A stretch of 64,000 nucleotides of DNA from Thysanoteuthis rhombus (GCA_963457665.1 OY735227.1:45667459-45731458), one strand, 5' to 3'. Counted from the stretch's first letter, positions 23,076-34,866 are shown. Program-made: numbers and translations. Notes: generated from the letters alone by a model not told the origin.

Positions 23076-25189
23076 TTGTAAGAAAATCAGTGGTACACCT
23101 ATACTTCAAAAGTCTGAATAACCCTGTATTATGTTTTGTTTTTTTTTATGGTGGAGGCTTTGCTAACATTCTCCTTTCTAATTTTGATTTTTAATTGCAT
23201 GGCCGGATTTCAAAATCTTTTTCCCCTTTTCCTTCAATTTGAAGTCTTTATTCTGATGAATATTAACAGCATTTTTTAATTTCTGTTTTATTTTGTTTGA
23301 AGAAAAATAACAGGCTTTGAAAAGTTTTCAGTGACTTGCTTTCAAAAAAAGACAAGAATCAAAAAACAAAAACCAGGTATTCGGGAACAATAGTTTAAAA
23401 GTCTGAATTTGTTTAGTTTGTTTGATCTGAGAAAAGGAAAGTGACATTTTTTTGTTTTGTTTATTTCTTGCATGATTCATTTGGATCAATTCTTTTTCAG
23501 GAATAATAATCAGTGGAGAAAAACAAAGAATAAAGATGAATGTTAAAAAAGTGAATGTTTGTTCAACTAAAAATATCAATCCTTAATATGTCAGTAGAAT
23601 TTTTTTTTAAATCCCTATTCATACAATTGACCGATTTGACTTTGAAACATTCATAACAAAAATGGATCGTTTGAATTTGTTAGTCACCTCTACATGTCTT
23701 TTCTCTTCTGTTGATTATTGCTTTAATGATACTCATTATTCATGCTAATTTACTTACCTAAATTGAAGCAAGCAATCTAGTTCAAAATGCCATTGGGAAG
23801 GGCTGTAATTCTCATCTCCCTCCTCAGCAATGGGTAAATAGCAGGGTAGCTGGAGTCTTTTAGTCCTGTAAAAGAAGGTTACTTGGACATAAAATAACCT
23901 ACAGCTTGGCAGTCACTATAGCTGGTCTCGAGCCCAGGTAAAAGAGAGGAATGGACATGGAGCTAGCAATTCAACTCCATAAAAACCTACTTACTACTGA
24001 AATCACAGCAGAGTTATGGCTGCTCTATGCTCCATAAAGAGACTTCTAGAATAAACAAAACAAAACAAAACAATAATTTAGTTCAAAGTCAGTTTGTATC
24101 TATAGTGTATTTAGCCCAATTACTGAGCCATCGAAATGGCCAAAGGTTTTATCCCTGGTCATAACTTATCTTGAAGAAGTAACTTTTAAAATGTCACATT
24201 CCTTCTAGGGAGATTTCTAGTGAATGTGAATTATCAAATTCCAAATTGAAGACCAAATAGGTATTTATTCAATATCTTAGATCTAAGAGGCAAGATCTTA
24301 TCAGGAAACTTGTTTTCATATTAGTTAATACTAGAAAATATTTCCATAACTTAATTTATTTTAAGAAAAATTCAGTGGTTCAAGATTTCCATTTAAAGGT
24401 GACACCACGGGGAGAGAGAGACAGAATAAGATACATCTTTGGCCACCTGCCATTTTACCTAGTTCCAATGTCTCCATTTTTGCTTATAAAAGTCTAGTTT
24501 GGCCTTCAATGTTGTCTTGTCAAGAATTCTCAAGTAGCTGGTAGAACTTGCTCTGTGAGTTGATCAGCAGTGAAGTTGTTCTTGTTAATACAGCATCTAA
24601 CTTCTTGTTATTTGTTCTGTTTAATTTTCCTTGTTCCCAAAACTAAACAATTGTTGCCAATTCAGTTCTCTTGGAATTGTATTATATACCCTGCCACTTG
24701 CTGAAGCAATTAGAGATCATTGGGCATGGTATTGTTATACATGTTTGGATGGAGACCAAATGACAAATATAGTATCCCTTAGTAGAAGGTTATGATAAAT
24801 AAATGATCACTGTGTAGAAATTATTTTGTAAAGATGCAAGCCAAAGTAGTAGAACTAGTAGTGATTTTTATTCACAAGTATGGAAGGATATTAAATTTTT
24901 GTAGCATGCCATTCTTTCCTTGAGCATACTTTTATGAAATTAATATACCAATTTGCTAATTATAATTATACCTATTTAAGAAAGGAGACCTTATGGCCTT
25001 TTCACTGTGATTAAGATCAATCAAAAATTACATCAACATTATACAGATCAATAGATTATGGCTATGATAAATTATTATACTCAGCAGATCAATCAAAGTG
25101 CTTACTCTTGATCTTTGGGACAGGTGTATTTCTATTAATATTCATTTAACATTCTCTCTCTCCCTCTCTCTCTATGTGCCATGTCCCTT
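23076..25189. other. Non-coding stretch, nothing firmly classified
   Basis: 23760-24060 is of higher complexity and may be an old repeat, but no second copy or motif was identified in the window. The rest is AT-rich. Confidence 0.35.
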
Positions 25190-25590
25190 CAGGACATGAA
25201 TGATTATGGCTTACATTGCCAGGATTGTTCTTGGGAGAGATAGTGGAGTTGTTTCCTGCTGCTTTCTCCACAGTATTTTTATCAAGACACCATCTCTCAG
25301 CTGGCCATTTTCTCTTGGAGTTCCTCCATCCTTTGATAGGTCTTATTTTTTTTTATTTCTACTGGGTTGCTAATCTCCCTCCTCATCTGCATCTCCGTCA
25401 CTCCAAGATTTGAATCAACAGATGTCCTTTTCCTAGACTAATTGCCTGCTTAAGTCTAGAGAACCAGTTTGCTTGGTGGAGAAGAGCTTGATTTGTGCCA
25501 TTCCCAAGTGCATTTGTGTAAAGTTACCACAAGTTTGAACTCAGTTTTCCAATTCCATTTTCTATGCTGTTAATTGCAATACCAATCACA
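25190..25590 (+). repeat. Interspersed repeat (family V) copy 1
   Basis: Aligns loosely with 47220-47590. The clearest block is the pair 'ctagactaattgcctgctta' here and 'ttggactggttgcctaccca' near 47380, both followed by AGTCTAGAGAA/AGGCTAGAGAA and an aaccagtttgc-type segment. Also shared are GGA-GGAGAAGA, a TTTGA-CTCAG stretch and AATTCCATT. No coding content recognised. Confidence 0.55.
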
Positions 25591-27239
25591 CCTTCTTCGT
25601 TTTACATTATGATTTTTAAATACTTCACCTTGGTATAATTAAGAGGAAAACTTCATTTTTCTTAAAAGAAAATAAATAAAACTCCATTATGATTTAATTT
25701 TTCACTTTCAGTACTTTGAGATGTAATACTACCATGATTTAGATGCTTGACAGTGGACAGAGAACTATAATAACCAGTCTCACATTTATCAAGCAAAATT
25801 TTCTGGTATAATCTCAGCAAAAACAAATCAGGACTGAAAATTAAATGAACCAAGATGAATATACAGCATCTTAAAAATAATTCAAGAATTTGGACACGTG
25901 ATATAATTCATAATTTAAATGTAGAATCTGTTCATTTGATATCTATGTATCTAAAAGCTGATACAAATTTTTTGTATTTCTATTTTCACAAATTCAAGAA
26001 AATATTAACCGCTCCTTCATTCCCCCATCTGTGTGTAATTTTGAACTGTTTTCTTACACAAGTTTATACATAGTCCGATAAATCTCTTTTCCATTTTGAT
26101 CTTTGGTCATCTTCACTATGCAATTCTTGGATTAAACCATTGAAATTTCCTATATAATATAATTGTCACCAATCATCATCCAGCGTGTGATTTTCTTCTT
26201 TTAGGGATATTGAGAAGAACAAGCTATTTCTTAATACAGGTAACTGGTCACCTGCAAGTTATTCACATTCAGCAGCTGATATCTATGTTATTTTGGAGCC
26301 TTTTCTAAGATGACTTTTATATTGGTGACTCCAGCAGAGCCAGTTGCTTACACCTGTTTGACAACTCCTTTCACAGATATAGAAGGATAAAGAAGATGTT
26401 CTTTCTAAAAAAGAGAGGAGAGTGAGTCTCCTGACTCTAAGGACATGCCATTATGAAAACTTTGCTTGAAATAAGTTATTATGCTTACTCATGTAAGTCA
26501 AGTCTTGACTTACACTTGATTATTGCAAAAACTAATGTATGTAGTTAGTTGTTACTTGAGAAGCTACTACAGCCTTTGCTAACCAAATAAATCTCTTTTA
26601 GTTAGAGCCACTATTTTGATTTCTTGATACCAATTTGAGAATACTGTAACTGCTTCAAGTTTTAGAACTACATTTAGTTTTGAAAAAGTTGTATTCAATA
26701 ATGACAATAATCTATATTCAATAAAATCAAATTAGAGCATACACAACTTGCATGCAATATGATTAGGCATGGATTCAGTAGAAGTTCAATAAGATGCCAA
26801 AGTGGTCAATAGTTCCATAAGTTCTTAAAATTCTGAATATTTTAAGAAATAGCCTGAATTATTTTAGTTTTCTTCCAAACCCACTGCTACCAAGCAGAAA
26901 TCAAATTCTTTTCCTGGAGATACAAAAAGCTTTCACCCAAAATTTCACAGCCACTGCTGTTCTTTTATTTTGTTTTTTATCATGCACAATTATTCTTTTT
27001 AATTTTGTTTGAGCCTTTACACCCTTGTCACAAATTTTAGTCAGGTTCAAACACTCCAAAGCATGCATATATATATATATATAAAAAAAAAAAGCAGCAA
27101 ATAAAATTCTGATTTTGTTGTTAGAAACGGAAATGTTGACTGTTTTGAATATACTATATGAATTGATGAATTTTTTCCCTGAACTCATGTTGAATCTTAC
27201 TGTCAAATCTCTAAATGAAACTCTTTAACCTCTACCAAC
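25591..27239. other. AT-rich non-coding stretch, nothing recognised
   Basis: A short TA tract followed by an A run lies at about 27067-27093. No gene, RNA or classifiable repeat was identified. Confidence 0.4.
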
Positions 27240-27575
27240 AAAGGTTAATTCACCCATGCTTGTCTGCCCACACAATATCTCAAAAAGTCCTCAATGAATT
27301 TTAATGAAATTTTGTGGAAAGATTGGCCATCATACCAGAAATGATTGAATACATTTTGTGGTGAATCCAATAATTTTTTTTTGTTAACATTGCAAGATGT
27401 AATAACACAGTATTGACAAAGTTACTCAAGCTAAGGGAAATAATCAAGTGTCACATGAATAAAAACAAAAATTCCATCAAAATATATTGTGTGGTTTCTG
27501 CAGTAGACTGTCATATACTGACAGACTGATGAACAGACATTTACTAAATTATAACAAAATCATACTTAGGATTTG
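27240..27575 (+). repeat. Interspersed repeat (family Z), possible copy
   Basis: The block 27503-27560 (GTAGACTGTCATATACTGAC, then a GACATTT-TAAATTATAA stretch) resembles 41170-41225 (GTAGGCTGTCATGTATTGAC, then GACATTTGGTGAGTTATAA). Upstream portions align poorly. Unclassified, non-coding. Confidence 0.45.
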
Positions 27576-27576
27576 G

Positions 27577-27660
27577 AAATCATGGCAAAAAATTGCTATC
27601 AAAATTTTTGCATAACTGCCCTTTCAAATCTAATATCTGAGGAAAAAATTTAGTTTGTCA
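27577..27660 (+). repeat. Direct repeat X, copy 1
   Basis: About 75 bp (TTGCTATCAAAATTTTTGCA, TAACTGCCCTTTCAAATCT) recurs at 28032-28110 with few differences. The two copies flank family-Y repeat copy 1 and a TA array. Confidence 0.75.
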
Positions 27661-27694
27661 CTGATTTAAAAATCTAAACATAGCTAGTATATAC

Positions 27695-27959
27695 ATTGTA
27701 TTATTATCAAATCACCATAGCCACATAAATGACCAGCCTGACCAACCAGCCATGATTCTTCTCTTTTTGCTCATCTGTGAGTCTGTTTGCATGTCTCCAA
27801 GTGCCCAAATCTTGTGCTATTATTTTCTTCAGATAATTCTAGAAGAAGGATTTTTTAAATTTTTCTTCAAGGTTGTTTCAGATAAAATTAGTTCCGGTAA
27901 ACATGCAGGCTACAGTGATTTATCTATGCAAAGTATGGAAATATATATGTATTTGCATT

Positions 27960-27963
<4 letters not shown>
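27695..27963 (+). repeat. Interspersed repeat (family Y) copy 1
   Basis: Shares ordered blocks with 30415-30690 and 34510-34866: ATCACCATAGCC, GACCAACCAGCCA-GATTCTTCTC, GTGAGTCTGTTTG, TGCCCAAATCTTGTGCT, TCAGATAATTCTAGA and ATGCAGGCTAC-GTGATT-ATCTATGCAA-GTATGG. This copy lacks the central part (the 'acaccacaaggcaccat' block). It ends directly in a TA array. Not tRNA-headed by eye; class unknown. Confidence 0.75.

Positions 27964-28032
<69 letters not shown>
27964..28032. repeat. (TA)n microsatellite, ~34 units
   Basis: Uninterrupted TA run at the 3' end of repeat Y copy 1. The long Tyr-Ile open frames across it are artefacts. Confidence 0.95.
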
Positions 28033-28036
<4 letters not shown>

Positions 28037-28110
28037 GCCAAAAGTTGCTATCAATATTTTAGCATAACTGCCCCTTCAAATCTGATGACAGGAAAAAAAT
28101 TTTTAGGTAT
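28032..28110 (+). repeat. Direct repeat X, copy 2
   Basis: Second copy of the 27577-27660 segment (TTGCTATCAATATTTTAGCA, TAACTGCCCCTTCAAATCTG), immediately after the TA array. Confidence 0.75.
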
Positions 28111-29003
28111 TATATTTTGATTATTATTGATGTAAAAAGCTAACCTCAACAAATATCCACATTCACTTATCATATTATTTGTCTATTTTGTGATTAGCTG
28201 CTGTATTACATATATATTGCAACCTCTGCCTAAAAATGAATCACTGTAGCCAAGTTGCTTCATTTTTCTCAAAATCCTTCTCTGTTAGTTCTTATCTCTG
28301 TATCACCTAAGACTTTACAAACCCATCTACCCCATCCTGACTCTTTGGAGAGTGATACAAAGTTACATAGAGCAATACCTGACTCAATGAGGTGCTAACC
28401 AAGTGGAGTTTTCTGTTTCCAGGGAACAGGACTAACAAAACCAGTAGGACAAAAAAAAGGATGTAATTTTTATTTTTTTAAAATCTAAATTCAACTGTAT
28501 ACTCTTTCATACTCACTCAATGTTTACTATATATACATATACATATCATTCTAACCAAGCTTTTTCCACAAATGCCTGAATGTCATCAATGCTACATGAC
28601 GACTATGACAAAATAAAGCATTCATTTTACAATGGATTATTGCAAATCTAGCATCCCCCTGAAAACAAGTGTAAAACAAATTTTGAAAAAAATCTGACTT
28701 TTGGAGATGGCTATTGGACAACACATGGAAATTTTCAAGGCTCTATGCCAAAAATTATGACCAGGAGCACTGAATTAAACATAAAGATGCATAGACAGAT
28801 GGGTGAAAAAGGAGGAATACCTCTAGCCTATAGATTTTTAAAGAATAGGTTTATGAGTTTGCACTTTCCAGAACAATGGGATATTATTGTTCAATTTACT
28901 GTTTGAATGCAATTATCAATCTTTATAACTGATTCTAATATGTTGGAACTATTGAACTTGGTAATAATGCAAAACATTTTACTCATTTATTTTTTATCTT
29001 AGA

Positions 29004-29129
29004 TCTTTTTTTTATATATTTTCATTAAACGGAACTAGTGTATCAATCTTAATTGCACTCTGGTGGCTTGTCTCAACTTGTGTTTCTGCTGCAATTATCT
29101 ACTCAATCCACAAGAGTCATATCAAATGA
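29004..29129 (+). other. Short exon-like frame with a hydrophobic segment (unassigned)
   Basis: After a T-rich tract and AG (29001-29002), 41 codons run open to a TGA at 29127. They encode FYIFSLNGTSVSILIALWW followed by LVSTCVSAAIIYSIHK, a plausible single membrane span with a Trp pair. It could be a terminal coding exon, but no family match is certain and no partner exon was found. Chance remains likely in a region with long A/T runs. Confidence 0.2.
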
Positions 29130-29519
29130 GTAGAACTCATACCATTGATATTGATTTATAAAACACTACTTAACTCTTCATCACAGTGTGATTAAGCAAC
29201 CTGCTCCTCACTCTGATGTAATGCATCTATTAGTACCCAGTCATGAAACTGTAAACATCAAAATTATTCACCTGATAAAAGGGTTGCATGACAACTCACG
29301 TACAAGGCTTAGGTGGGCAAACACAACCTGAGAAGTTCTCTTACATCCCGTGTCAATTTCACTGTCATGAATATTCATTGGCTGTAATTTTCATCTGCCT
29401 GCCTATTTGAACATGTTTCAAAATCAAGATCAATTCTTTTATTTCACAAAAAGGATATTTTGGATCTGGTTGGTCCTTCAGCTGAATGTTGGACATCTTT
29501 AACAAGTGCATTCTTGTGG

Positions 29520-30053
29520 GCTGGGATTTTAATTTTTTTCACTATTTTTGTGATGGTTTAGACAATGTTCTACTGAGAAACGCTGGCTCCTATCATTCTA
29601 CTAAGAAATCCTTGATCCTTTCATTAATGTAGAAGGTACTTTGTTATATACCACCTACTCCACCATTCATGATGAGGTACATCCCTTTATAGTAACCGTC
29701 TTCAATAATGGCACTGGCATCTTCAAGCTTGGCAATACGTCCCGCTATACTGCATGAATTGAATAGAAATAGTCTAAGAAACATGAAGACTTTACTGCGC
29801 TATGCTAGCCATAAACTCCCCCAATCTCAATCCCATTGAGCAAATGGGAGTTTGGATGTTGAACCTCCACCACCTCCACTCTTTCAATAGGTAATGGGCT
29901 TTCTGTCAACATTTTGGCTCCAGATCCCAGAGGAAAACTTTAGACGTCTTATAGAGTCAATGCCTGATCAGGTAAGAGCTGTTTTATAGGCTCATGGAGA
30001 ACCTATATCTTGTTGAGCAGGTGGTCATAATGTTTTTACTCATCAGTGTAATA
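29520..30053 (+). mobile_element. Tc1-like transposon, 3' half
   Basis: The sequence follows the C-terminal half of a Tc1-like transposase gene and the right end of the element. Landmarks in order: a TTCTACTGAGAAACGCTGG block near 29567; an IIPP/TYHLLH segment with HPF-like codons near 29650-29690; a decayed DNAP-type block near 29735; LNPIEQ-like codons near 29830 (CAATCCCATTGAGCAAATGG); a C-terminal ESMPDQVRAVL near 29960; then the 3' terminus (GTGGTCATAATG, CTCATCAGTGTA). Multiple stops interrupt the frame. The 5' half is not recognisable. Same family as the remnant at 1335-1880. Confidence 0.82.
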
Positions 30054-30414
30054 CACAGTCAGTTTTTAATGTTGGTATTTATCTGCACAGCCACATGTTA
30101 CACATGAAAAATACAATTAAAGAATTTCATTAATATTGGTTTTCAAACAGGATGCCCAATGCACCTTGGTGTTTTCATTTTTAAATAACAGATATCATAA
30201 ATTGACATTACTTTTATTGCATGTATTAAACTATTCTCCAGAATTAAGAAGATGAACTTCTTAATCACTGCTACACACAACAGACTGATTTAATCACTGT
30301 TGCTGTACAGTTTGGTCTTCTCCAGGACTCTGTCATATTCGATAACCTTCATTTAAAACTTATTCAATCCACAGGGGCTAAATTGCTCTCATTATAGTCC
30401 ATGCCCAAAGATAT

Positions 30415-30690
30415 ATCGAATCTGAATCCCATAAATGGCCTAACCGACCAACCAACCAGATTCTTCTCTCTTTGAGTGTCTGTGTATATGTGGGTGTGGG
30501 TGGATGCTCCTGGTTACATTTTGGGGGCTACAACCTCGGAAGTTTGCATGAGTACACCACTAGGCACCATCTGCTTTTTTTGGTCTCTATAGTCATTTTG
30601 GACCAACCCTGTCCAAATCTGGTACAGGTATTTCTTAAATAATTTTAGATGAAAAATTTATTTCTTTCAAATGATTTTAGATAATTGTAT
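30415..30690 (+). repeat. Interspersed repeat (family Y) copy 2
   Basis: Most complete central part of the family. Contains ACCAACCAACCAGATTCTTC, a GGGGGCTACAACCTCGGAAG block, AGTACACCACTAGGCACCAT, ATTTTGGACCAACCCTGTCC and AAATCTGGTACAGGTAT. Unlike copies 1 and 3 it does not end in a microsatellite. A SINE follows immediately. Confidence 0.75.
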
Positions 30691-30694
30691 TGGT

Positions 30695-30842
30695 TAATTA
30701 GCCTTCATGATAATGCTTTTGCCTTTTCTACTGAACCACAGTTTATGACTTTTACTGCCTAATCCAGGGATTGAACTCACAACCAACAGGTAACTAGCTG
30801 TACTTGACTGATATTTTTATCCATTAGGACAATCAAGTGGTG
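30695..30842 (-). repeat. tRNA-Arg-like SINE
   Basis: The reverse complement of about 30768-30840 reads like a tRNA-Arg head: GTCCTAATGGATAAAAATAT resembles the Arg D-arm/A-box region (CCTAATGGATAAGG), and GGTTGTGAGTTCAATCCC serves as the B-box/T-arm. No intact acceptor stem is evident, so this is not a working tRNA gene. The body lies to the left, to about 30695. Promoter boxes are visible but diverged. Confidence 0.6.
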
Positions 30843-30859
30843 GGATCTTGTAGCTTTAA

Positions 30860-32640
30860 ACACCAACAACCACAACAGAAAAAATAGAAGGAACCGAACA
30901 AAACAATGAGGAAGAAACTAAGAGAAGACAAAAGAAGGTTTACGGCAGTCATCAACAAAACCACTCTGGAAAAATGTTGGGGCTTTAAAGCAATAAACAA
31001 AGCGAAGAAGCAAACAGAGACATAACAACAGACAGAGACAGAATTGTTGAAAACGCCCAAGAATTTTACCGGGAACTCTACTCTTGGGCAACAAAACTAC
31101 GACTAGAATGCACAAGATGCTGACAATCAGTTCAAGTACTTCCTAGAAGTTACACCATAGGAGGTAAAGCAAGCTATCAAACAAACAAAAAAGGGAAAAG
31201 CCCCTGGACCAGATAACATCACCATCGATCTACTCAAAAAAGCTGGTAAGAGCGTCAATAAAAAGCTAGCTATTCTGTTCAATTTGTGTCTAAAACAAAG
31301 TAAAGTTTCGAAAGACTGGAATACTGCAATTATGATGCGTCTAAATAAAAAAGGAAACCCAAAAGACCTCAACAACTACAGACCTATGAGCCTACTCAAC
31401 TACATATACAAACTTTTCACAAAAATCATCACCAACCGGATTACTAAAACACTAGATGAAAACCGACCACAAGAACAGGCTGGATTTAGAAGAAGTTACT
31501 CGACCATGGACCATCTTCATTCAATAAATCAGCTGAAAGAGAAGGCAGCAGAATACAAAATGCCACTCATGGTAGCATTTATAGACTTCAAGAAGGCATT
31601 TGACTCTATAGAAATTCCCATGGTCATGAAGGCCATCACCCTACAAAGTGTAGACCCGGTATACGTCAAAGTACTGCATCATATGTATAATCACAGCAAC
31701 TCCTTTCTCAGGTTACATAAGGACTCTGAACCGTTTCAGTTCCAAAAAGGAGTAAGGCAAGGTGATACCAGCTCACCCAAACTCTTTACAGCCTGCCTCG
31801 AGATGATCTTCTGAAACCTGTACTGGGAGAATAGAGGAATCAAAATAGACGGTGAATATCTGAGCAACCTGAGATTTGCAGACAACATCATCCTTTTCGC
31901 AGAGAACCTGAAAAAAAAGCAAAAAAGTCGGCCTACATATGAACTTCAGTAAAACAAAAATCAAGTGCAACAATCACATTGAGAATAAGAACATAACTGT
32001 CAAGATAGAAAATGCAAAACTGGGGAAAGTAGACCACTACATCTACCTACGACAACAAATCTCCATGAAACCCTCAAAAGAAGAGAAAATCAAGCAAAGA
32101 ATCACCCTAGGATGACAAACCTTCGGCAGAGCAAGCTCAACTTTTGAAAACCAGACAATCCCAATTATCCTAAAAAGAAAAGTTTACGACCAATGCATTC
32201 TCTTGATAGTCACTTGTGGAGCTGAAACATGGAACCTAACCAAGAGACAGACCTGCAAACTAAGAAGCATGCAGTGTAGACATGAGAGAATCATGCTCAA
32301 CCTTACATGGAGAGATCACAAGACAGCACAATATATCAGGAAGAAAACGGGAGTCCGAGACATCATAGAATCTATTAGAAAACTCGAATGGAAATGGGCG
32401 GACCATGTTGCAAAAATGAAGGACAACTGATGGACATCACGACTCACAAAAAATGGACCCCCAGAGATCACATGCAAAACTGCAGCTGGCAAAATACAAG
32501 ATGGAGAGATGAACTAGACAAATTAAGAAAATACTGGCTTCATGACGCCCATGATAGAGAATTGTGGCAAATCCTCGGGAAAGTCTGTGTCTAACTACGG
32601 ATGTTAAAAGACTGACTGACTGACTGACTGTTGATGATGA
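30860..32640 (+). mobile_element. RTE-type LINE, 5'-truncated, best copy in the window
   Basis: Holds the reverse-transcriptase domain and C-terminal region and ends in the family's simple-repeat tail, (GACT)n at 32610-32630 then TGATGATGA. The endonuclease domain and 5' UTR are absent, a typical truncation by incomplete reverse transcription. Fragments of the same family lie at 2624-3240, 9838-10165, 23018-23075 and 34040-34375. By eye this copy has far fewer disruptions than the others, so it is probably among the youngest. It lies in the same orientation as the channel gene, in its probable third intron. Confidence 0.93.
31150..32600 (+). pseudogene. RTE reverse transcriptase and C-terminal region, broken frame
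   Basis: Around 31195 the frame shows KKGKAPGPDNI, a conserved RT entry motif. From 31284 an uninterrupted 176-codon frame carries NYRPMSLLNYIYKLFTKII, QEQAGFRRSYSTMDHL, FIDFKKAFDS (the first catalytic Asp block), then GVRQGDTSSPKLFTACLE. A stop (TGA) follows at 31812-31814. After it comes LRFADNIILFAENL near 31870, which is the catalytic FADD box with the second Asp replaced by Asn. The C-terminal part (32203-32600), with CGAETWNL, RHERIMLNL and WADHVAKM, continues over several frames. Because of the stop, the altered FADD box and the frame changes it cannot make an active enzyme. Confidence 0.9.
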
Positions 32641-33796
32641 TTTTCGTTTCTCTACTTGACTTATTAAGATTATTAGAGCATAGAATATGCATTTGCTCCA
32701 TGAGTCATTTCATTGTACACTGTTGTTCTCTATTATTTCAACTTGGATTGGTGACTCCTCCTTCTCCTTCTACACGTGATCAGCTACGAATTAGTCTCTT
32801 CAGAGATTACAGCTATTTAGCGTTCTTTAAATCTTACTTTTAGGGGATAGCTCGTCTCACCTTTGTATTTCTTATCACAACTTGTTCATTACAAAAACAC
32901 ACTCAAAGAATGAATGCAAACATACATATGCTACATGTGTATTCATTGAGTAACTACTTTCCAATTCACACTGATTATTAAAAAAAAAGAGTTTGAGTAG
33001 GGGATTCTGATCCCCCAGTAATTAGACTTAAGACATTCTAGAGGGCACTGACCAGCCCCATCATTGAGGTCATAAAATTTTGGCTGAGACATATCAGAGT
33101 AACACGTTCTAAAATACTGTTCTTGCTTCTGCTCTTTATTGCCTCTTCATTTCTCCCTATGGCATTATAAATAAGTTTTATATTCAGATTAGCTGATCAA
33201 AATGCTGCTTGTGCAAAAATCTGTCACTGTTTTAGAAGACTTGTCAAATTCCTGATGTCTCTTCTTTCTCTTTTATCAAAACAAACATCAGCTTCTGCAA
33301 TTGACAGCATGCATCACTTTTTACAATTCACCGTAAATTTTGAATGATTTTTATTCACTATTCTTTCTGCTAAGTTGCTCATTAGGGTTTGGTTTTCTTT
33401 TTTTCCTTCAAATAATCTTTCTTTCTTCCTTAATTATCATTCTTTGCAGATTTTTTCTTGTCCTCATAACCATTTTTTCCTTTTCCAGTTTCTTCTCATT
33501 CTCCTTCCTTCATCTTTCTTCTTCATCTTTCTCTACTTTCTTCTCTCTTAGTGAAATCAATTTCTCGTTTTCTTCATTAATGAAACAAATAAATAAATAG
33601 AAATTCTTTTTTTAAATTGAAAAAAATTTTAACCTTAACCAAAAAAGCTGCTTAAATCATTTCAAATCTTACGTCTTAAAAAGTAATAAACTGATAAAAG
33701 ATTTTTTTTACCTTCAGATTTTCTTACATTAGCATGTCTACCATTTATGCTGGTATATAAGATGGGTATTTAATCTTTTTATAAATCTATGCAGAT
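32641..33796. other. Non-coding stretch, nothing recognised
   Basis: Contains a T/C-rich tract at about 33380-33560 whose 86-codon open frame is a low-complexity Phe/Ser translation. No gene or classifiable repeat. Confidence 0.45.
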
Positions 33797-33910
33797 ATTA
33801 CCCTGCATCCAATGTGCTGGTTTTATGGCTACAGACCTGTCTATTAAAGCTCTATATGGACAGTTACAGAGCTTAGATGTATTACAGTGAGCAATAATCC
33901 TCCAAATACC
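33797..33910 (+). repeat. Interspersed repeat shared with 8247-8361
   Basis: Second copy of the segment described at 8247-8361 (ATATGGACAGTTACAGAGCT, CAGTGAGCAATAATCCTCCA). Confidence 0.65.
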
Positions 33911-34039
33911 CGTAGAAGAGATTAGATCCAACATATATCTGCTATGCATAGTGTGTAGTATTTAGGAAACTTGTCCTCGCTTGATCTCCAGTAGAAGTGA
34001 CTTGATACTACTATCTGTATTACTATTACAACTACTAAT

Positions 34040-34236
34040 CTACCTTAAAGTCTGTTGTTGAACATAGGCCTTTCCCAAGGTCTACCATTTTTTTCACTCA
34101 TGAGCATCATGATTCAAAAGAAAATTCTGACCATCAAAATTGTCATGCTATCTTATTTTCTCCCAGCCACAATTTTGCATATGATCTCAAGGGATCCACC
34201 TTTGTGAGTCGCAATTTCTGTAGGTTGTCTGAAATT
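34040..34236 (-). mobile_element. RTE 3' fragment, antisense arm of an inverted pair
   Basis: Left part is the antisense RTE 3' end (AAAGTCTGTTGTTGAACATA, GGCCTTTCCCAAGG). After a gap relative to the main copy it resumes with the antisense of the segment around 32440-32490 (CACAATTTTGCATATGATCT, CAAGGGATCCACCTTTGTGA). The arm ends close to its mirror copy at 34255. Confidence 0.8.
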
Positions 34237-34254
34237 TAAATGAATATCAGACAA

Positions 34255-34375
34255 CTATTGAACATTGGAACTCACAAGATGGATCCCTGGAGATCTTAAG
34301 CAAAATTGTTGTTTGCAGAAAATAAGATGACGTAATGATTTGGATAAGTCCGTCAAATTCTACTTGTGTGAAAAC
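34255..34375 (+). mobile_element. RTE 3' fragment, sense arm of an inverted pair
   Basis: Sense version of the same RTE segment (AACTCACAAGATGGATCCCT, GGAGATCTTAAGCAAAATTG), continuing with a diverged AAATAAGATG...GATAAGTCCGTCAAATTCTAC stretch equivalent to main-copy 32495-32530. With 34040-34236 it forms a foldback with only about 20 bp between arms. Confidence 0.75.
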
Positions 34376-34509
34376 TAAATAAGAACAAAAATATGACCTG
34401 TGGAGAGGAAAGCTAAGATAACTTTTGTTTGTAAGAGTTTCCAAACAAAAGCAATGGAATCGCTGTTTCATCCACTGTCACTCCCAAAACATGGAAGTTA
34501 TGAATATTA

Positions 34510-34866
34510 TTGAATCACCGTAGCCTGATCAACCAGCCAAGTAGGCTACAGATTCTCCTTTCATTGCTTGTGAGTATGTTTGGGAGCTCCTGATCACATC
34601 TTTGGGGTTACAATCATAAAAAATTGCATTAGTACACCACAAGGCACCATCAAAAAAAGTTTCTATGTTGAGATGGGGGGGGGGGTACAAAAAGTGCTTT
34701 TCTAGGTATGGTCATTTAGGACCAACAATGCCCAAATCTTATGCTGGTATATTTTGGATAATCTTAGATAAAAAATATATCTATTTTAGATAAAAGATCC
34801 ATTTGTTTAGATAATTACTTCTGGTGCATTTGCAGACTACTGCGATTCATCTATGCAAGGTACGGA
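34510..34866 (+). repeat. Interspersed repeat (family Y) copy 3
   Basis: Longest copy: from GAATCACCGTAGCCTGATCA through AGTACACCACAAGGCACCAT to CTACTGCGATTCATCTATGC, then a microsatellite. It contains an 11-base G run (34675-34685), unusual in this AT-rich window. Confidence 0.78.

Noticed and set aside
27752-28120. 122-codon plus-strand open frame
   Set aside because: About a third is the TA array and the rest is interspersed repeat Y/X. No protein motif.
30695-30842. Possible tRNA-Arg gene
   Set aside because: A- and B-box-like parts are present, but the acceptor stem does not pair and the anticodon arm is degraded. It is a SINE head rather than a working tRNA.
33340-33600. 86-codon Phe/Ser/Leu-rich frame that could suggest a membrane protein
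   Set aside because: It is the translation of a T/C-rich low-complexity tract without splice or start context.
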